Positions 43,620-51,562 of a stretch of DNA of 64,000 nt are shown here, piece after piece. Origin of the DNA: Flavobacterium lutivivi (GTDB lineage: Bacteria; Bacteroidota; Bacteroidia; Flavobacteriales; Flavobacteriaceae). Where the stretch lies: NCBI RefSeq assembly GCF_014642275.1, contig NZ_BMIM01000003.1, positions 124,001-188,000 on the forward strand. The letters run 5' to 3'. Below the pieces are notes generated by a model. The model did no database searches. It had not been told where the DNA came from and worked only from the letters and a program-made list of their open reading frames with translations. Numbering within the stretch: position 1 is the first letter of the stretch; each line of letters opens with the position of its first letter. The position numbers were made by a program, and so were the translations under genes.

Positions 43620-44513
43620 TTAAATATTTTTCAAATTAATAATTTCTTGTTCGGTAAGAAAACGCCAGTTGCCACGAGGTAAATTTTTCTTGGTTAAACC
43701 TGCAAATGAAACTCTGTCAATTCTAAGAACATTGTAATCAAAACTTTCAAAAATAGCTCGAACGACTTTTACATTTGGAGTTCTCAATTTTAAGCCAATT
43801 TCGGTTTTTGGTTCATTATCAATATAGCTAATTTCATCAACAAAAAGCCTGTGATTATCAAGCGTCACACCTCCGGCAATTTTTTCTAAATCTTCAAATT
43901 TTAAATTTCTATCTAGAGAAACGTGATAAATTTTTGGAGATTTTTGGTTAGGCAAGCTGAACTTTCTAATCATATCGGTATCGTTAGTAAAAACCAATAA
44001 ACCTGTGGTATTTTTGTCCATTCTACCGATGGGTTGAATTTTGGATTTTGTAGCAGCACGAACAAGTTCTAACACATTTCTGTCGCTACTTTCTTCATCG
44101 TTGGAAGTTGTAAAGTTTTTAGGTTTATTGAGTAAAATATATTCTTTTTTCTCTGGTTTTAAAGTTGTGCCATCAAAGTTTACAACATCTCCAGGCTTTA
44201 CTTTGTAGCCTAGTTCTGTAATCACTTCTCCATTTACTTTAACGTTACCCGATTGAATGTAAACATCTGCTTCGCGACGAGAGCAAACTCCAGAGTTTGA
44301 AATGTATTTATTAAGACGAATATCGTCAGATTTCAATGGTTTTGGCGTATTACTAGCAACAACAGGTTTTGCTGGTTTTTGAGAACGTTTTGCCAATGGA
44401 GCTTTAGATTTTGACGACTCATTTTTACTACGAGTTGGTTTGTCTCCAAAGTTTTTTCCTTTACCAGTTGATTTGCCCGATGTTTTTCTGTTAGAGCGAT
44501 TGGAATTCTGCAT
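43620..44513 (-). CDS. rluB: Pseudouridine synthase, RsuA/RluB family
   Basis: 297 residues. A strongly basic, low-complexity N-terminal tail (residues 1-60, rich in S, K, R, P) is followed by an S4 RNA-binding domain (IRLNKYISNSGVCSRREADVYIQSGNVKVNGEVI). The catalytic domain has the conserved aspartate in QPIGRMDKNTTGLLVFTND. It isomerises a uridine in 23S or 16S rRNA. RluB and RluE/RsuA cannot be told apart with certainty; length with S4 favours RluB. The basic tail is common in flavobacterial copies. It is followed by a terminator; the UbiA gene lies 52 bases upstream on the same strand. Confidence 0.9.
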   Translation of the reverse strand: MQNSNRSNRKTSGKSTGKGKNFGDKPTRSKNESSKSKAPLAKRSQKPAKPVVASNTPKPLKSDDIRLNKYISNSGVCSRREADVYIQSGNVKVNGEVITELGYKVKPGDVVNFDGTTLKPEKKEYILLNKPKNFTTSNDEESSDRNVLELVRAATKSKIQPIGRMDKNTTGLLVFTNDTDMIRKFSLPNQKSPKIYHVSLDRNLKFEDLEKIAGGVTLDNHRLFVDEISYIDNEPKTEIGLKLRTPNVKVVRAIFESFDYNVLRIDRVSFAGLTKKNLPRGNWRFLTEQEIINLKNI

Positions 44514-44565
44514 TGCTAAATAATTTCCGCAAAGATAGTGAAATTTGATGCCTATTTGTGATAGT

Positions 44566-45489
44566 TTATCGTAAAGAATTTATAACTGTTTTTCCGTGGA
44601 TAAGCACTTCAGGATTGATCAAAATGATGCAAAACACACCCGAAACAACCAAAAATTTTAGAATATTATGAAGTTTTAAATAATCTGACTTTGTTTCTGA
44701 CTTCCAAAGTTTTTGAACGAAAAAAATCAATATTATCATGCTCACATAAAAATAAATGTCCATGTATCTTACTTCAAATATTTCTACTAAAAAATAGATT
44801 GGGATTATGGTTGATGTTGTTAAAATAGTAATTATTTTTTTTGATAGATTTTCACCATAAATCACAGGAATAGTTTGGTAATTATTGGCTATGTCACCTT
44901 TTATGTTTTCTAAATCTTTTATCATTTCTCTAATTAGAATCAATAGAAATAGGAAAGTTGCATGAGCGAATATTTGAGGATACAGATTTTTATAATACAG
45001 CAATATGGCAAAGAATGGTAAAACCGCTAGAAAAGCAGCAGTTAGGTTGCCAATAAAAACCATTTTTTTTAGTTTGTGAGAATAGAACCAAATGAGAAAA
45101 ATATAGACAGAAAAAAACAAAACTGCTCTAAAGGATATAAAAAAAGCTAGTAGAAATACAATTAGATTTACAGTAAAATAAACTTGAAGTTTGGTTTTTT
45201 GGCTTACTAGTCTATCGAGTTTTGATTTATTTGGTCTATTTATTAAATCTTTTTTACTATCATAAAAGTTATTGATAATATAACCTGAAGCAATGGTTAA
45301 AGATGAAAGAATTACTATCAAAAACAGATTGATATCTAATATAACATTCAAAGCCCTTTTTTCTGAAGCAAGAATAAATATTGCAGATAGGTATTGTGCG
45401 AGAGCAATTATTGGGATATTATAACCACGAACAACAGAAAACATGCTGAATATTTTTAACAGCAAATGTTTGGTTCTTCGACTAAGCAT
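44566..45489 (-). CDS. UbiA family prenyltransferase
   Basis: 307 residues with eight to nine membrane helices. The two Asp-rich motifs that bind prenyl diphosphate through magnesium are present: NNFYDSKKDLINRPNK near residue 73 and REMIKDLENIKGD near residue 187, with FLIWFYSHKLKK between. Flavobacterial homologues are often annotated as geranylgeranylglycerol-phosphate geranylgeranyltransferase. The acceptor cannot be deduced from sequence alone. It is 8 bases downstream of mevalonate kinase, so isoprenoid precursors and prenyl transfer are encoded in one operon. Confidence 0.88.
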   Translation of the reverse strand: MLSRRTKHLLLKIFSMFSVVRGYNIPIIALAQYLSAIFILASEKRALNVILDINLFLIVILSSLTIASGYIINNFYDSKKDLINRPNKSKLDRLVSQKTKLQVYFTVNLIVFLLAFFISFRAVLFFSVYIFLIWFYSHKLKKMVFIGNLTAAFLAVLPFFAILLYYKNLYPQIFAHATFLFLLILIREMIKDLENIKGDIANNYQTIPVIYGENLSKKIITILTTSTIIPIYFLVEIFEVRYMDIYFYVSMIILIFFVQKLWKSETKSDYLKLHNILKFLVVSGVFCIILINPEVLIHGKTVINSLR

Positions 45490-45497
45490 ATTGAAAA

Positions 45498-46436
45498 TTA
45501 AAACTGATAAACTACCTCTAGTTTATAATCTTTGAGTGCTTTTTTGGCTTTTTCTAAATCTTCCGTAAACCCTAGAATATATCCACCACCACCAGAACCA
45601 CAAAGTTTCAAGTAGTAATCGTTAGTGTCTATTCCTTGTTGCCAAACACCGTGGAACTTTTCTGGAATCATAGGTTTGAAATGATTCAAAACTACTTTAG
45701 AAAGTTGTTTAGTGTTTTTGAATAACGATTTAATATCGCCACCAAGAAAATTCTCAACACATGCATCGGTGTATTTTACAAACTGGTTTTTAAGCATATT
45801 TCGGAAACCTTCTTCTTTTAGGTTTTCCATAAAAATGTTCACCATTGGAGCAGTTTCGCCTACAATTCCTGAATCTAATAAAAACACAGCGCCTTTTCCA
45901 ATTGCACTTTGTGATGGAATTCCTGTAGCCTCAATATTATCTTTGGAATTAATTAGAATAGGAATGCTCAAGTAACTATTCAATGGATCAAGGCCAGAGC
46001 TTTTTCCATGAAAAAAGGATTCCATTTGTGAAAAGATACCTTTTAATTGAAGTAATTTTTCACGAGTTAGATTTTCTAAAACAGTGATTTTATCGTTGGC
46101 ATATTTGTCATAAATTGCCGCAACCAATGCACCACTACTTCCAACGCCATAACCTTGTGGAATACTTGAATCGAAATACATTCCACGATTTACATCGGCT
46201 TTCAAGAGTTCAAGATTGAAAGTCACTAGTTCTGGTTGATCATTTTGTAATTGTTCCAAATAATCAACAAATCGTTTCAAAGAAGCATTTGATTTAACAG
46301 CTTCATCAGATGGATTTTCATCTACTTTCAAAGCGCCATTATAAAAATTATAAGGTATAGATAAACCTTTAGAATCTTTGATAATTCCATATTCTCCGAA
46401 GAGAAGAATTTTTGAATAAAATAGTGGTCCTTTCAT
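45498..46436 (-). CDS. mvk: Mevalonate kinase (GHMP family)
   Basis: 312 residues, cytoplasmic. GHMP kinase motifs: ATP-binding loop SIPQGYGVGSSGALVAAIY (PxxxGxGSS), FHGKSSGLDPLNSYLS around the catalytic aspartate, and the C-terminal KLCGSGGGGYILGF. It phosphorylates mevalonate in the mevalonate route to isopentenyl diphosphate. Other GHMP kinases (phosphomevalonate kinase) are possible by motif alone, but gene order with the decarboxylase and UbiA supports mevalonate kinase. Its start overlaps the stop of the decarboxylase gene by four bases (ATGA). Confidence 0.85.
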   Translation of the reverse strand: MKGPLFYSKILLFGEYGIIKDSKGLSIPYNFYNGALKVDENPSDEAVKSNASLKRFVDYLEQLQNDQPELVTFNLELLKADVNRGMYFDSSIPQGYGVGSSGALVAAIYDKYANDKITVLENLTREKLLQLKGIFSQMESFFHGKSSGLDPLNSYLSIPILINSKDNIEATGIPSQSAIGKGAVFLLDSGIVGETAPMVNIFMENLKEEGFRNMLKNQFVKYTDACVENFLGGDIKSLFKNTKQLSKVVLNHFKPMIPEKFHGVWQQGIDTNDYYLKLCGSGGGGYILGFTEDLEKAKKALKDYKLEVVYQF

Positions 46437-47515
46437 AGCATTTGAATTGAGCCTGTTCCAATTTCATCACAAATATAATTACCATTTTGACAATAGCCAA
46501 CTAATTCTTGTTGAATAAATTGTAAAACTTCACCTCGAACGTTTTCGGGATATAAAACATGCACATTTGCTCCAGCATCAAGGGTAAAACATATAGGAAT
46601 ATTCTTTTCTTTTCTGAACTTCCAAATTTTATTGATGATTTCTAAAGTGTTTGGTTTCATCAATATAAAATAAGGCATTGAAGTCATCATCATGGCATGA
46701 AGTGTCAATGCTTCGCTTTCCACTATGTTTATAAATGTTTCTAAATCACCGTTTTCTAAAACTTTTTTTATTGATGAAAGGTTATGTTGTGCTTGCTCAA
46801 ATCGCTTTTCAGCAAATGGATGATTGTGCATTAAATCATGCCCAACGGTACTCGAAACTTGTTTTTCGCCTTTATCAACTAATAGAATGGTGTCTTGATA
46901 ATTTTTGAAATTATCATGAATTTTTGAAGAAAATTCAACGCCAAACAAATCGGAACTACCCATGATTTCAGAATGTTTGCCCCAAACAACAACGCTTCCT
47001 TTTATACTTCTGCATGCACTTCCAGAACCTAATCTAGCCAGAAATGAAGCTTTTTGATAAAAATAATCATCAGTCATTTCTGGATGTAAAGCTTTTTCCA
47101 AACTCATAATATTCATAGCCATTGCAGCCATTCCCGATGCTGAAGAGGCGATTCCAGAACTATGAGGAAAAGTATTTTGAGTATCTATAACAAAATGAAA
47201 ATCATTTATGTAGAGGCAATATTTTTCGATGCGTAAAAAAAACTGATTGATTTTGTGGTTGAACTCAGGTTTTGGTTTTCCTTCAAAAAGCAATTCGAAT
47301 GTAAAATTACCATCAAATCTTCGCTCAATATCCATTTTTGTAATGGTTTTGCAGTTGTTCAAGGTAAAACTAATTGAAGGATTAGCAGGAAGTTGATTTT
47401 CTTTTTTTCCCCAATATTTTACCAAAGCTATATTGCTAGGCGAACTCCATTGGAACGATAATTTTTCAATTTTACCGCTATTACCTTTATAAATAAAATC
47501 GTTTTCAATAAGCAT
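46433..47515 (-). CDS. mvaD: Diphosphomevalonate decarboxylase
   Basis: 360 residues from ATG 47515; the TTG at 47533 overlaps a TATCTTTG promoter box and is rejected. Hallmarks: SPSNIALVKYWGKKENQLPANPSISFTL at the N terminus, the phosphate loop FPHSSGIASSASGMAAMA, SGSACRSIKG, and the end FTLDAGANVHVLYP containing the catalytic aspartate. It converts mevalonate diphosphate to isopentenyl diphosphate, CO2 and phosphate using ATP. First gene of the operon mvaD-mvk-ubiA(-rluB). Divergent from tspO, with -7 boxes for both directions within 47531-47577. Confidence 0.93.
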   Translation of the reverse strand: MLIENDFIYKGNSGKIEKLSFQWSSPSNIALVKYWGKKENQLPANPSISFTLNNCKTITKMDIERRFDGNFTFELLFEGKPKPEFNHKINQFFLRIEKYCLYINDFHFVIDTQNTFPHSSGIASSASGMAAMAMNIMSLEKALHPEMTDDYFYQKASFLARLGSGSACRSIKGSVVVWGKHSEIMGSSDLFGVEFSSKIHDNFKNYQDTILLVDKGEKQVSSTVGHDLMHNHPFAEKRFEQAQHNLSSIKKVLENGDLETFINIVESEALTLHAMMMTSMPYFILMKPNTLEIINKIWKFRKEKNIPICFTLDAGANVHVLYPENVRGEVLQFIQQELVGYCQNGNYICDEIGTGSIQML

Positions 47516-47530
47516 AAATTCTATTTTACG

Positions 47531-47577
47531 CAAAGATACTTTTTTATAATTATTATTAGAAATGTGCTGTATATTTG
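47531..47577. promoter_or_regulatory. Divergent promoter region mvaD / tspO
   Basis: TATCTTTG on the minus strand (47531-47538) for mvaD and TATATTTG on the plus strand (47570-47577) for tspO. No clear -33 TTG is found for either. The plus-strand box lies inside the longest possible tspO frame and so argues for ATG 47595. Confidence 0.5.
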
Positions 47578-47594
47578 AACAAAAAAACTTTTTT

Positions 47595-48071
47595 ATGCAA
47601 AAGAATTTAAGAATTGCGGCTATAGTCTTAACTTGTTTGGCGGTTGGTTATTTTTCTAGTTTAGTAACCCGAGATAATATCCCAACATGGTATGTAACAC
47701 TAAAAAAACCATTTTTCAACCCACCAAATTGGGTTTTTGCGCCTGTGTGGACAATACTTTATATCATGATGGGAATTGCAGCAGGCAGAGTTTGGAATAA
47801 AGTGGATAGTGACCAGCAAAACGTAAAAAAAGGAATGTACTTTTTTATTATCCAACTAGCTCTAAATGCTCTATGGTCTTATCTTTTCTTCGGAATGCAC
47901 AATCTTTTTCTATCTATCATAGAAATTATTTTGCTTTGGTTGATGATTTATGAAACCTATAGCCAGTTTAAAAAAGTAGATAGACTTGCGTCTAAATTGC
48001 TTATTCCTTATCTCGTTTGGGTTAGCTATGCTAGTATATTGACCGCTTCGGTTTGGTATTTGAATAAATAA
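47595..48071 (+). CDS. tspO: TspO/MBR family membrane protein
   Basis: 158 residues from ATG 47595; the ATG 33 bases upstream lies before the -7 box. Five membrane helices. Conserved TspO block TWYVTLKKPFFNPPNWVFAPVWTILYIMMGIAAGRVW, then LNALWSYLFFGMHNLFLSIIEI and WVSYASILTASVWYLN. The family binds porphyrins and other hydrophobic ligands in the membrane and is linked to tetrapyrrole and stress responses. Its terminator is shared with the converging T9SS gene. Confidence 0.93.
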   Translation: MQKNLRIAAIVLTCLAVGYFSSLVTRDNIPTWYVTLKKPFFNPPNWVFAPVWTILYIMMGIAAGRVWNKVDSDQQNVKKGMYFFIIQLALNALWSYLFFGMHNLFLSIIEIILLWLMIYETYSQFKKVDRLASKLLIPYLVWVSYASILTASVWYLNK

Positions 48072-48100
48072 AAAAGGCTCTGAAATTTCAGAGCCTTTTT
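48071..48100. terminator. Bidirectional palindromic terminator, copy 1
   Basis: Perfect 30-base palindrome AAAAAGGCTCTGAAA / TTTCAGAGCCTTTTT, which serves tspO and the converging T9SS gene. The same sequence recurs at 51532-51561. Confidence 0.9.
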
Positions 48101-48101
48101 A

Positions 48102-51100
48102 TTATTTTAAAATTAATTTCTTAGTAAGTTTAGATTTGTTTTCGGAAATAATTTCTACTAAATAAATTCCTTTAGCAAAATCAGAAACATTGATATTGAA
48201 TTGATTTTCAAAAGATTTTTTATAATCAAATACTTTCTTGCCGCTTATTTCATAAATAACAATTTCACTAATTTTTTCTGTTCCCATGTTGCTAATCAAT
48301 AAATTATCGTCAGCAGGATTTGGATACATAGTTACGTTATTTTGATTGAAATCAACATTTGATAATGATTGAACAAACTCTGTGTTGAAAGTATTGGTAA
48401 TTATTGGAGGATTGCTGTCAAAATAAATTTCAGCTGTATTTGGAATAATATCACCAACCGCAAAACCTGGTTTTGGTTTGATTTTGAAAGTTACAAAGCC
48501 TTGGCTTGCCTCTTCATTAACTATGCTTGGTAGTAAATTGATAAAATCAAAGTTCCAAACCAAATTGGTGTTTGTTCTCGTCAAAGTATAATTATGACTT
48601 GCATTGACCATTCTTAGGCTTGTTTCGTCCAATCTTGTATCCAAAGCATCTATAATTCTAACAAACTGCGCATTAGCTGTACCTGTGTTTTGGAAACGAA
48701 TAGTATAGAATAAGTAATCACTTTCGTCAAAATCATCGATATCGATTTTACCTCCGTGAGATTCTAATTTGTCGTTTGGATCATAAGAACCAACAACAAC
48801 TTGTGAAAACGACGAAGAATTATTTGCCAAGTTAATATCACCTGTATTCGTTGAGCTAGCAGAATTTACAATTGTCTGTCCAAGAGTTACAGTAGGTATA
48901 GCAGGAACAAGCATTTGAACATGTATTATTCTTGTTTCTCCTGGCAATAGATTTGTGTAATTATAAGTAAATCCATTAGCAATTGGTGTTGTACCAGCTT
49001 GAGAAATACTGGTAACAGTCAGAGCACCATCATGGGTAAACTGTAGTGTACCAGAAACAGGAGTAATACCATTATTTTTATAAAAAATAGTGTTGTAATA
49101 ATTAAAACCTGGAACTGGATTTTGAAACGAAGAAACATTCACTTCAACATCATTATAAGGCTGAAGAACTGTAACCGGGAAATAATAAACATTAGCTCCA
49201 GCATTTTCATAAACGATATTAGTAAGTGAAGTGTTGTTACTAAAATAACTATTCAATTCTGGATAAACAGAAAAGTTTATATCATAACTATCTGTTAGGT
49301 TTTCAGGGAAAAGGATTAAAACCCCATTTGAGCTTTGACCAACTATTTCATTTCCTGAATTGTTGATAGTATAATTGAAAGTACCTTGAGAGTAATTAAC
49401 CTCATTAGTATCTTTGATTCCATTGTTGTTTTCGTCAACAAAAGCTATTAACTGTATGTTTTCTTGGCATTGAAAACCAAAAGCAAAACTTCCACCTTCT
49501 ATGAATACAGCCGAATCAAACATTGAGTCTTGATAATCACCAACAGCCAATTTTAAGGAATATTGATGATTTGGAACTAATAAAGCATTAGCTGTCATTG
49601 GAACTGTTTGACCTCTAAAGTTTATTTCGCTTTGTGTATCATTGACATTATAGCTGTCAAAAAATTGTGCGTTTACTGATGTACAACCACCATTGTACTG
49701 GCTATTTCTAATTGTAGTTGTGGAAATTGGGGTTGATGTTCCTGGTACTACAGCAATGTTTTGCTTAACACCTGTACTTAAATCAGTTAAAATAAATCCA
49801 AAAACATCCGAAAAACTACATTGATAACTTCCGTACTCATTTGATGCAAAAAGGAAATTAAAAGTCAACAAATTTGTTTGAGCAGTAAAATCAAATTTTA
49901 ATGAAGATACATCAGTAACACTTCCTGTTTGACCTGTTCCAGTCATTATATTAGTCAAATCTGAATCGCCTGTTTGTGAACATGATGACGAAATATTGTT
50001 AGCGTTATATGGTCCAACAGAAAGAGCAGCTGTACCCGAACGAATTATTAAACCTTCTTCAAAAGGGAAATCTCCATAGTTGTTATTGAAATAGGCTATT
50101 CCACAAGTACCTTGAGTTGTAATATTGCTTCCACTTGCACATGTATTGCTCAAAAGAATTTCGTTGACAAGTTGTGTAGGTGAATAATTATTATTTACAG
50201 AAATAAATGTTCCACATTGTAATGTTTGGAAAGTAATAGGACTACTCCAAGCAGACTCTACTAAACCACATGTAGCTCTCAAATAAACATCATAACTTGT
50301 TCCGCATTGTAAATTGGAAATTACAAACGGATTTGAAGCAGAAATTATACCTGTCATTCCTTGAGTAGGAGCTTGTCCTCCAGATGAAACCACATAAAGT
50401 TCCCATAAACTTTCATTGTTCAAAGCAGACCAACTTATTGTTGCCGTTGTAGTTGTAGCACTTACAAAAGCTATATTGGTTGGAGGATTACAAGAGGTTG
50501 TATTACAATCCAGTGTTTGAAACGAATATGGACCAACCCATGAAGTCACTTGTGAGCCACAATTTGTTCTAATATAAAAACTGTAGTTAAAATTACAAGT
50601 TAATCCTGTTAAAGTAAACTGGTTAGACGTTGAATAGTATGATGGAGATGTATTTTGATCTGGTGATTGACTACCAGTTGGGCACAAATAAATTTCATAA
50701 TTGGCATTGTTATTCATAGCAGACCAATTCAACAATGCAGTAACGCTGGTGATGGATGAAGCCGATAAATTTGTAGGCGCATTGCAATTATTACCGCAGT
50801 CTATAGCGTTTAAAGTTACGGTACTTATGTTGTTGCATCCTGCTTCAATATTTGTTGCATTTACATATAGTGTCGTAAAAGGCAACTGAGTTATAAAACT
50901 GTAGGGTAATGGATTGATGTTATTCGCAGCATCTTCCATAGTATAATGGAATGAAATTGAAATCGTGTTTGGAGATGCATTATTTTGTGACCAAATCATT
51001 TCAGCAGCTATTCCTAAATCAAAAAAGGCTGTACCTTGAATCATGCATGAAGTCAAATTTGGGACATCAATATATGGAGGATAATATACAGCAATACTTA

Positions 51101-51419
51101 AAGTGTATATTTCAAAAGTGTTTTCTTGAATGTTAAACACTCTTGCAAAAACATTGTGTACACCTACAGAAACCACATAATTAGTTGGATTTTGAATAGG
51201 ATTAGTATCAATTTCTGCATCAATTGCAGATTCATAGAAAGTTACATTGAAATTTTGAGGATCTTGACCGTTTAATATTTGAGGTACTAAGGTTTCTAGA
51301 TTGAAAATTTCAACCTGATCTAAATTTGAATCACATAAAGCTATAGAAGTAGCCTGTGCATTTATCTGAACAAAAGATGTTGAGAATACTAACAAAAAAA
51401 GTAGTAATATTTTTTTCAT
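48102..51419 (-). CDS. T9SS cargo with FN3, choice-of-anchor-L, DUF7619 and type A sorting domains
   Basis: 1105 residues from ATG 51419; the TTG at 51440 overlaps the promoter and is rejected. Signal peptide MKKILLLFLLVFSTSFVQINAQ. An N-terminal region of ~200 residues is followed by two FN3 domains (~208-295, ~308-395; NWSAMNNNANYEIYLCPTG, SWSALNNESLWELYVVSSG). A choice-of-anchor-L domain lies at ~406-646 (NFLFASNEYGSYQCSFSDVFGFILTD, TIRNSQYNGGCTSVNAQFFDSY, DSMFDSAVFIEGGSF), then a SdrD-like turn FVDENNNGIKDTNEV. DUF7619 is at ~878-1015 (SYDPNDKLESHGGKI, IPNTAEIYFDSNPPIITNTFNTEF) and the sorting domain at ~1023-1105. Surface-exported; function unknown. The last ~400 bp nearly match the next gene upstream. 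Confidence 0.9.
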   Translation of the reverse strand: MKKILLLFLLVFSTSFVQINAQATSIALCDSNLDQVEIFNLETLVPQILNGQDPQNFNVTFYESAIDAEIDTNPIQNPTNYVVSVGVHNVFARVFNIQENTFEIYTLSIAVYYPPYIDVPNLTSCMIQGTAFFDLGIAAEMIWSQNNASPNTISISFHYTMEDAANNINPLPYSFITQLPFTTLYVNATNIEAGCNNISTVTLNAIDCGNNCNAPTNLSASSITSVTALLNWSAMNNNANYEIYLCPTGSQSPDQNTSPSYYSTSNQFTLTGLTCNFNYSFYIRTNCGSQVTSWVGPYSFQTLDCNTTSCNPPTNIAFVSATTTTATISWSALNNESLWELYVVSSGGQAPTQGMTGIISASNPFVISNLQCGTSYDVYLRATCGLVESAWSSPITFQTLQCGTFISVNNNYSPTQLVNEILLSNTCASGSNITTQGTCGIAYFNNNYGDFPFEEGLIIRSGTAALSVGPYNANNISSSCSQTGDSDLTNIMTGTGQTGSVTDVSSLKFDFTAQTNLLTFNFLFASNEYGSYQCSFSDVFGFILTDLSTGVKQNIAVVPGTSTPISTTTIRNSQYNGGCTSVNAQFFDSYNVNDTQSEINFRGQTVPMTANALLVPNHQYSLKLAVGDYQDSMFDSAVFIEGGSFAFGFQCQENIQLIAFVDENNNGIKDTNEVNYSQGTFNYTINNSGNEIVGQSSNGVLILFPENLTDSYDINFSVYPELNSYFSNNTSLTNIVYENAGANVYYFPVTVLQPYNDVEVNVSSFQNPVPGFNYYNTIFYKNNGITPVSGTLQFTHDGALTVTSISQAGTTPIANGFTYNYTNLLPGETRIIHVQMLVPAIPTVTLGQTIVNSASSTNTGDINLANNSSSFSQVVVGSYDPNDKLESHGGKIDIDDFDESDYLFYTIRFQNTGTANAQFVRIIDALDTRLDETSLRMVNASHNYTLTRTNTNLVWNFDFINLLPSIVNEEASQGFVTFKIKPKPGFAVGDIIPNTAEIYFDSNPPIITNTFNTEFVQSLSNVDFNQNNVTMYPNPADDNLLISNMGTEKISEIVIYEISGKKVFDYKKSFENQFNINVSDFAKGIYLVEIISENKSKLTKKLILK

Positions 51420-51437
51420 AAATTGATTTTTGATATT

Positions 51438-51467
51438 CAAATGTAATTGATTTTTAGCAAACTACAA
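51438..51467 (-). promoter_or_regulatory. Promoter of the T9SS gene at 51419
   Basis: Read on the minus strand, TTG (51465-51467), 19 bases, then TACATTTG (51438-51445), about 18 bases before the ATG. It lets this gene be transcribed apart from its paralogue, which has its own terminator at 51532. Confidence 0.7.
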
Positions 51468-51531
51468 CTGCAAATTATTATTTGCTGGTTTTGAATTAGA
51501 ATTATTAAGAAACTAAAGTATAATTCTAAAT

Positions 51532-51561
51532 AAAAAGGCTCTGAAATTTCAGAGCCTTTTT
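51532..51561. terminator. Palindromic terminator, copy 2
   Basis: Identical 30-base palindrome to the one at 48071-48100, just beyond the stop codon of the T9SS gene starting at 54457. Confidence 0.9.
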
Positions 51562-51562
51562 A

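Noticed and set aside
48071-51561. Identical 30-bp palindromes as possible transposon ends
   Set aside because: Each lies directly behind stop codons with A and T tracts on both sides, as bidirectional terminators do, and no transposase lies between them.
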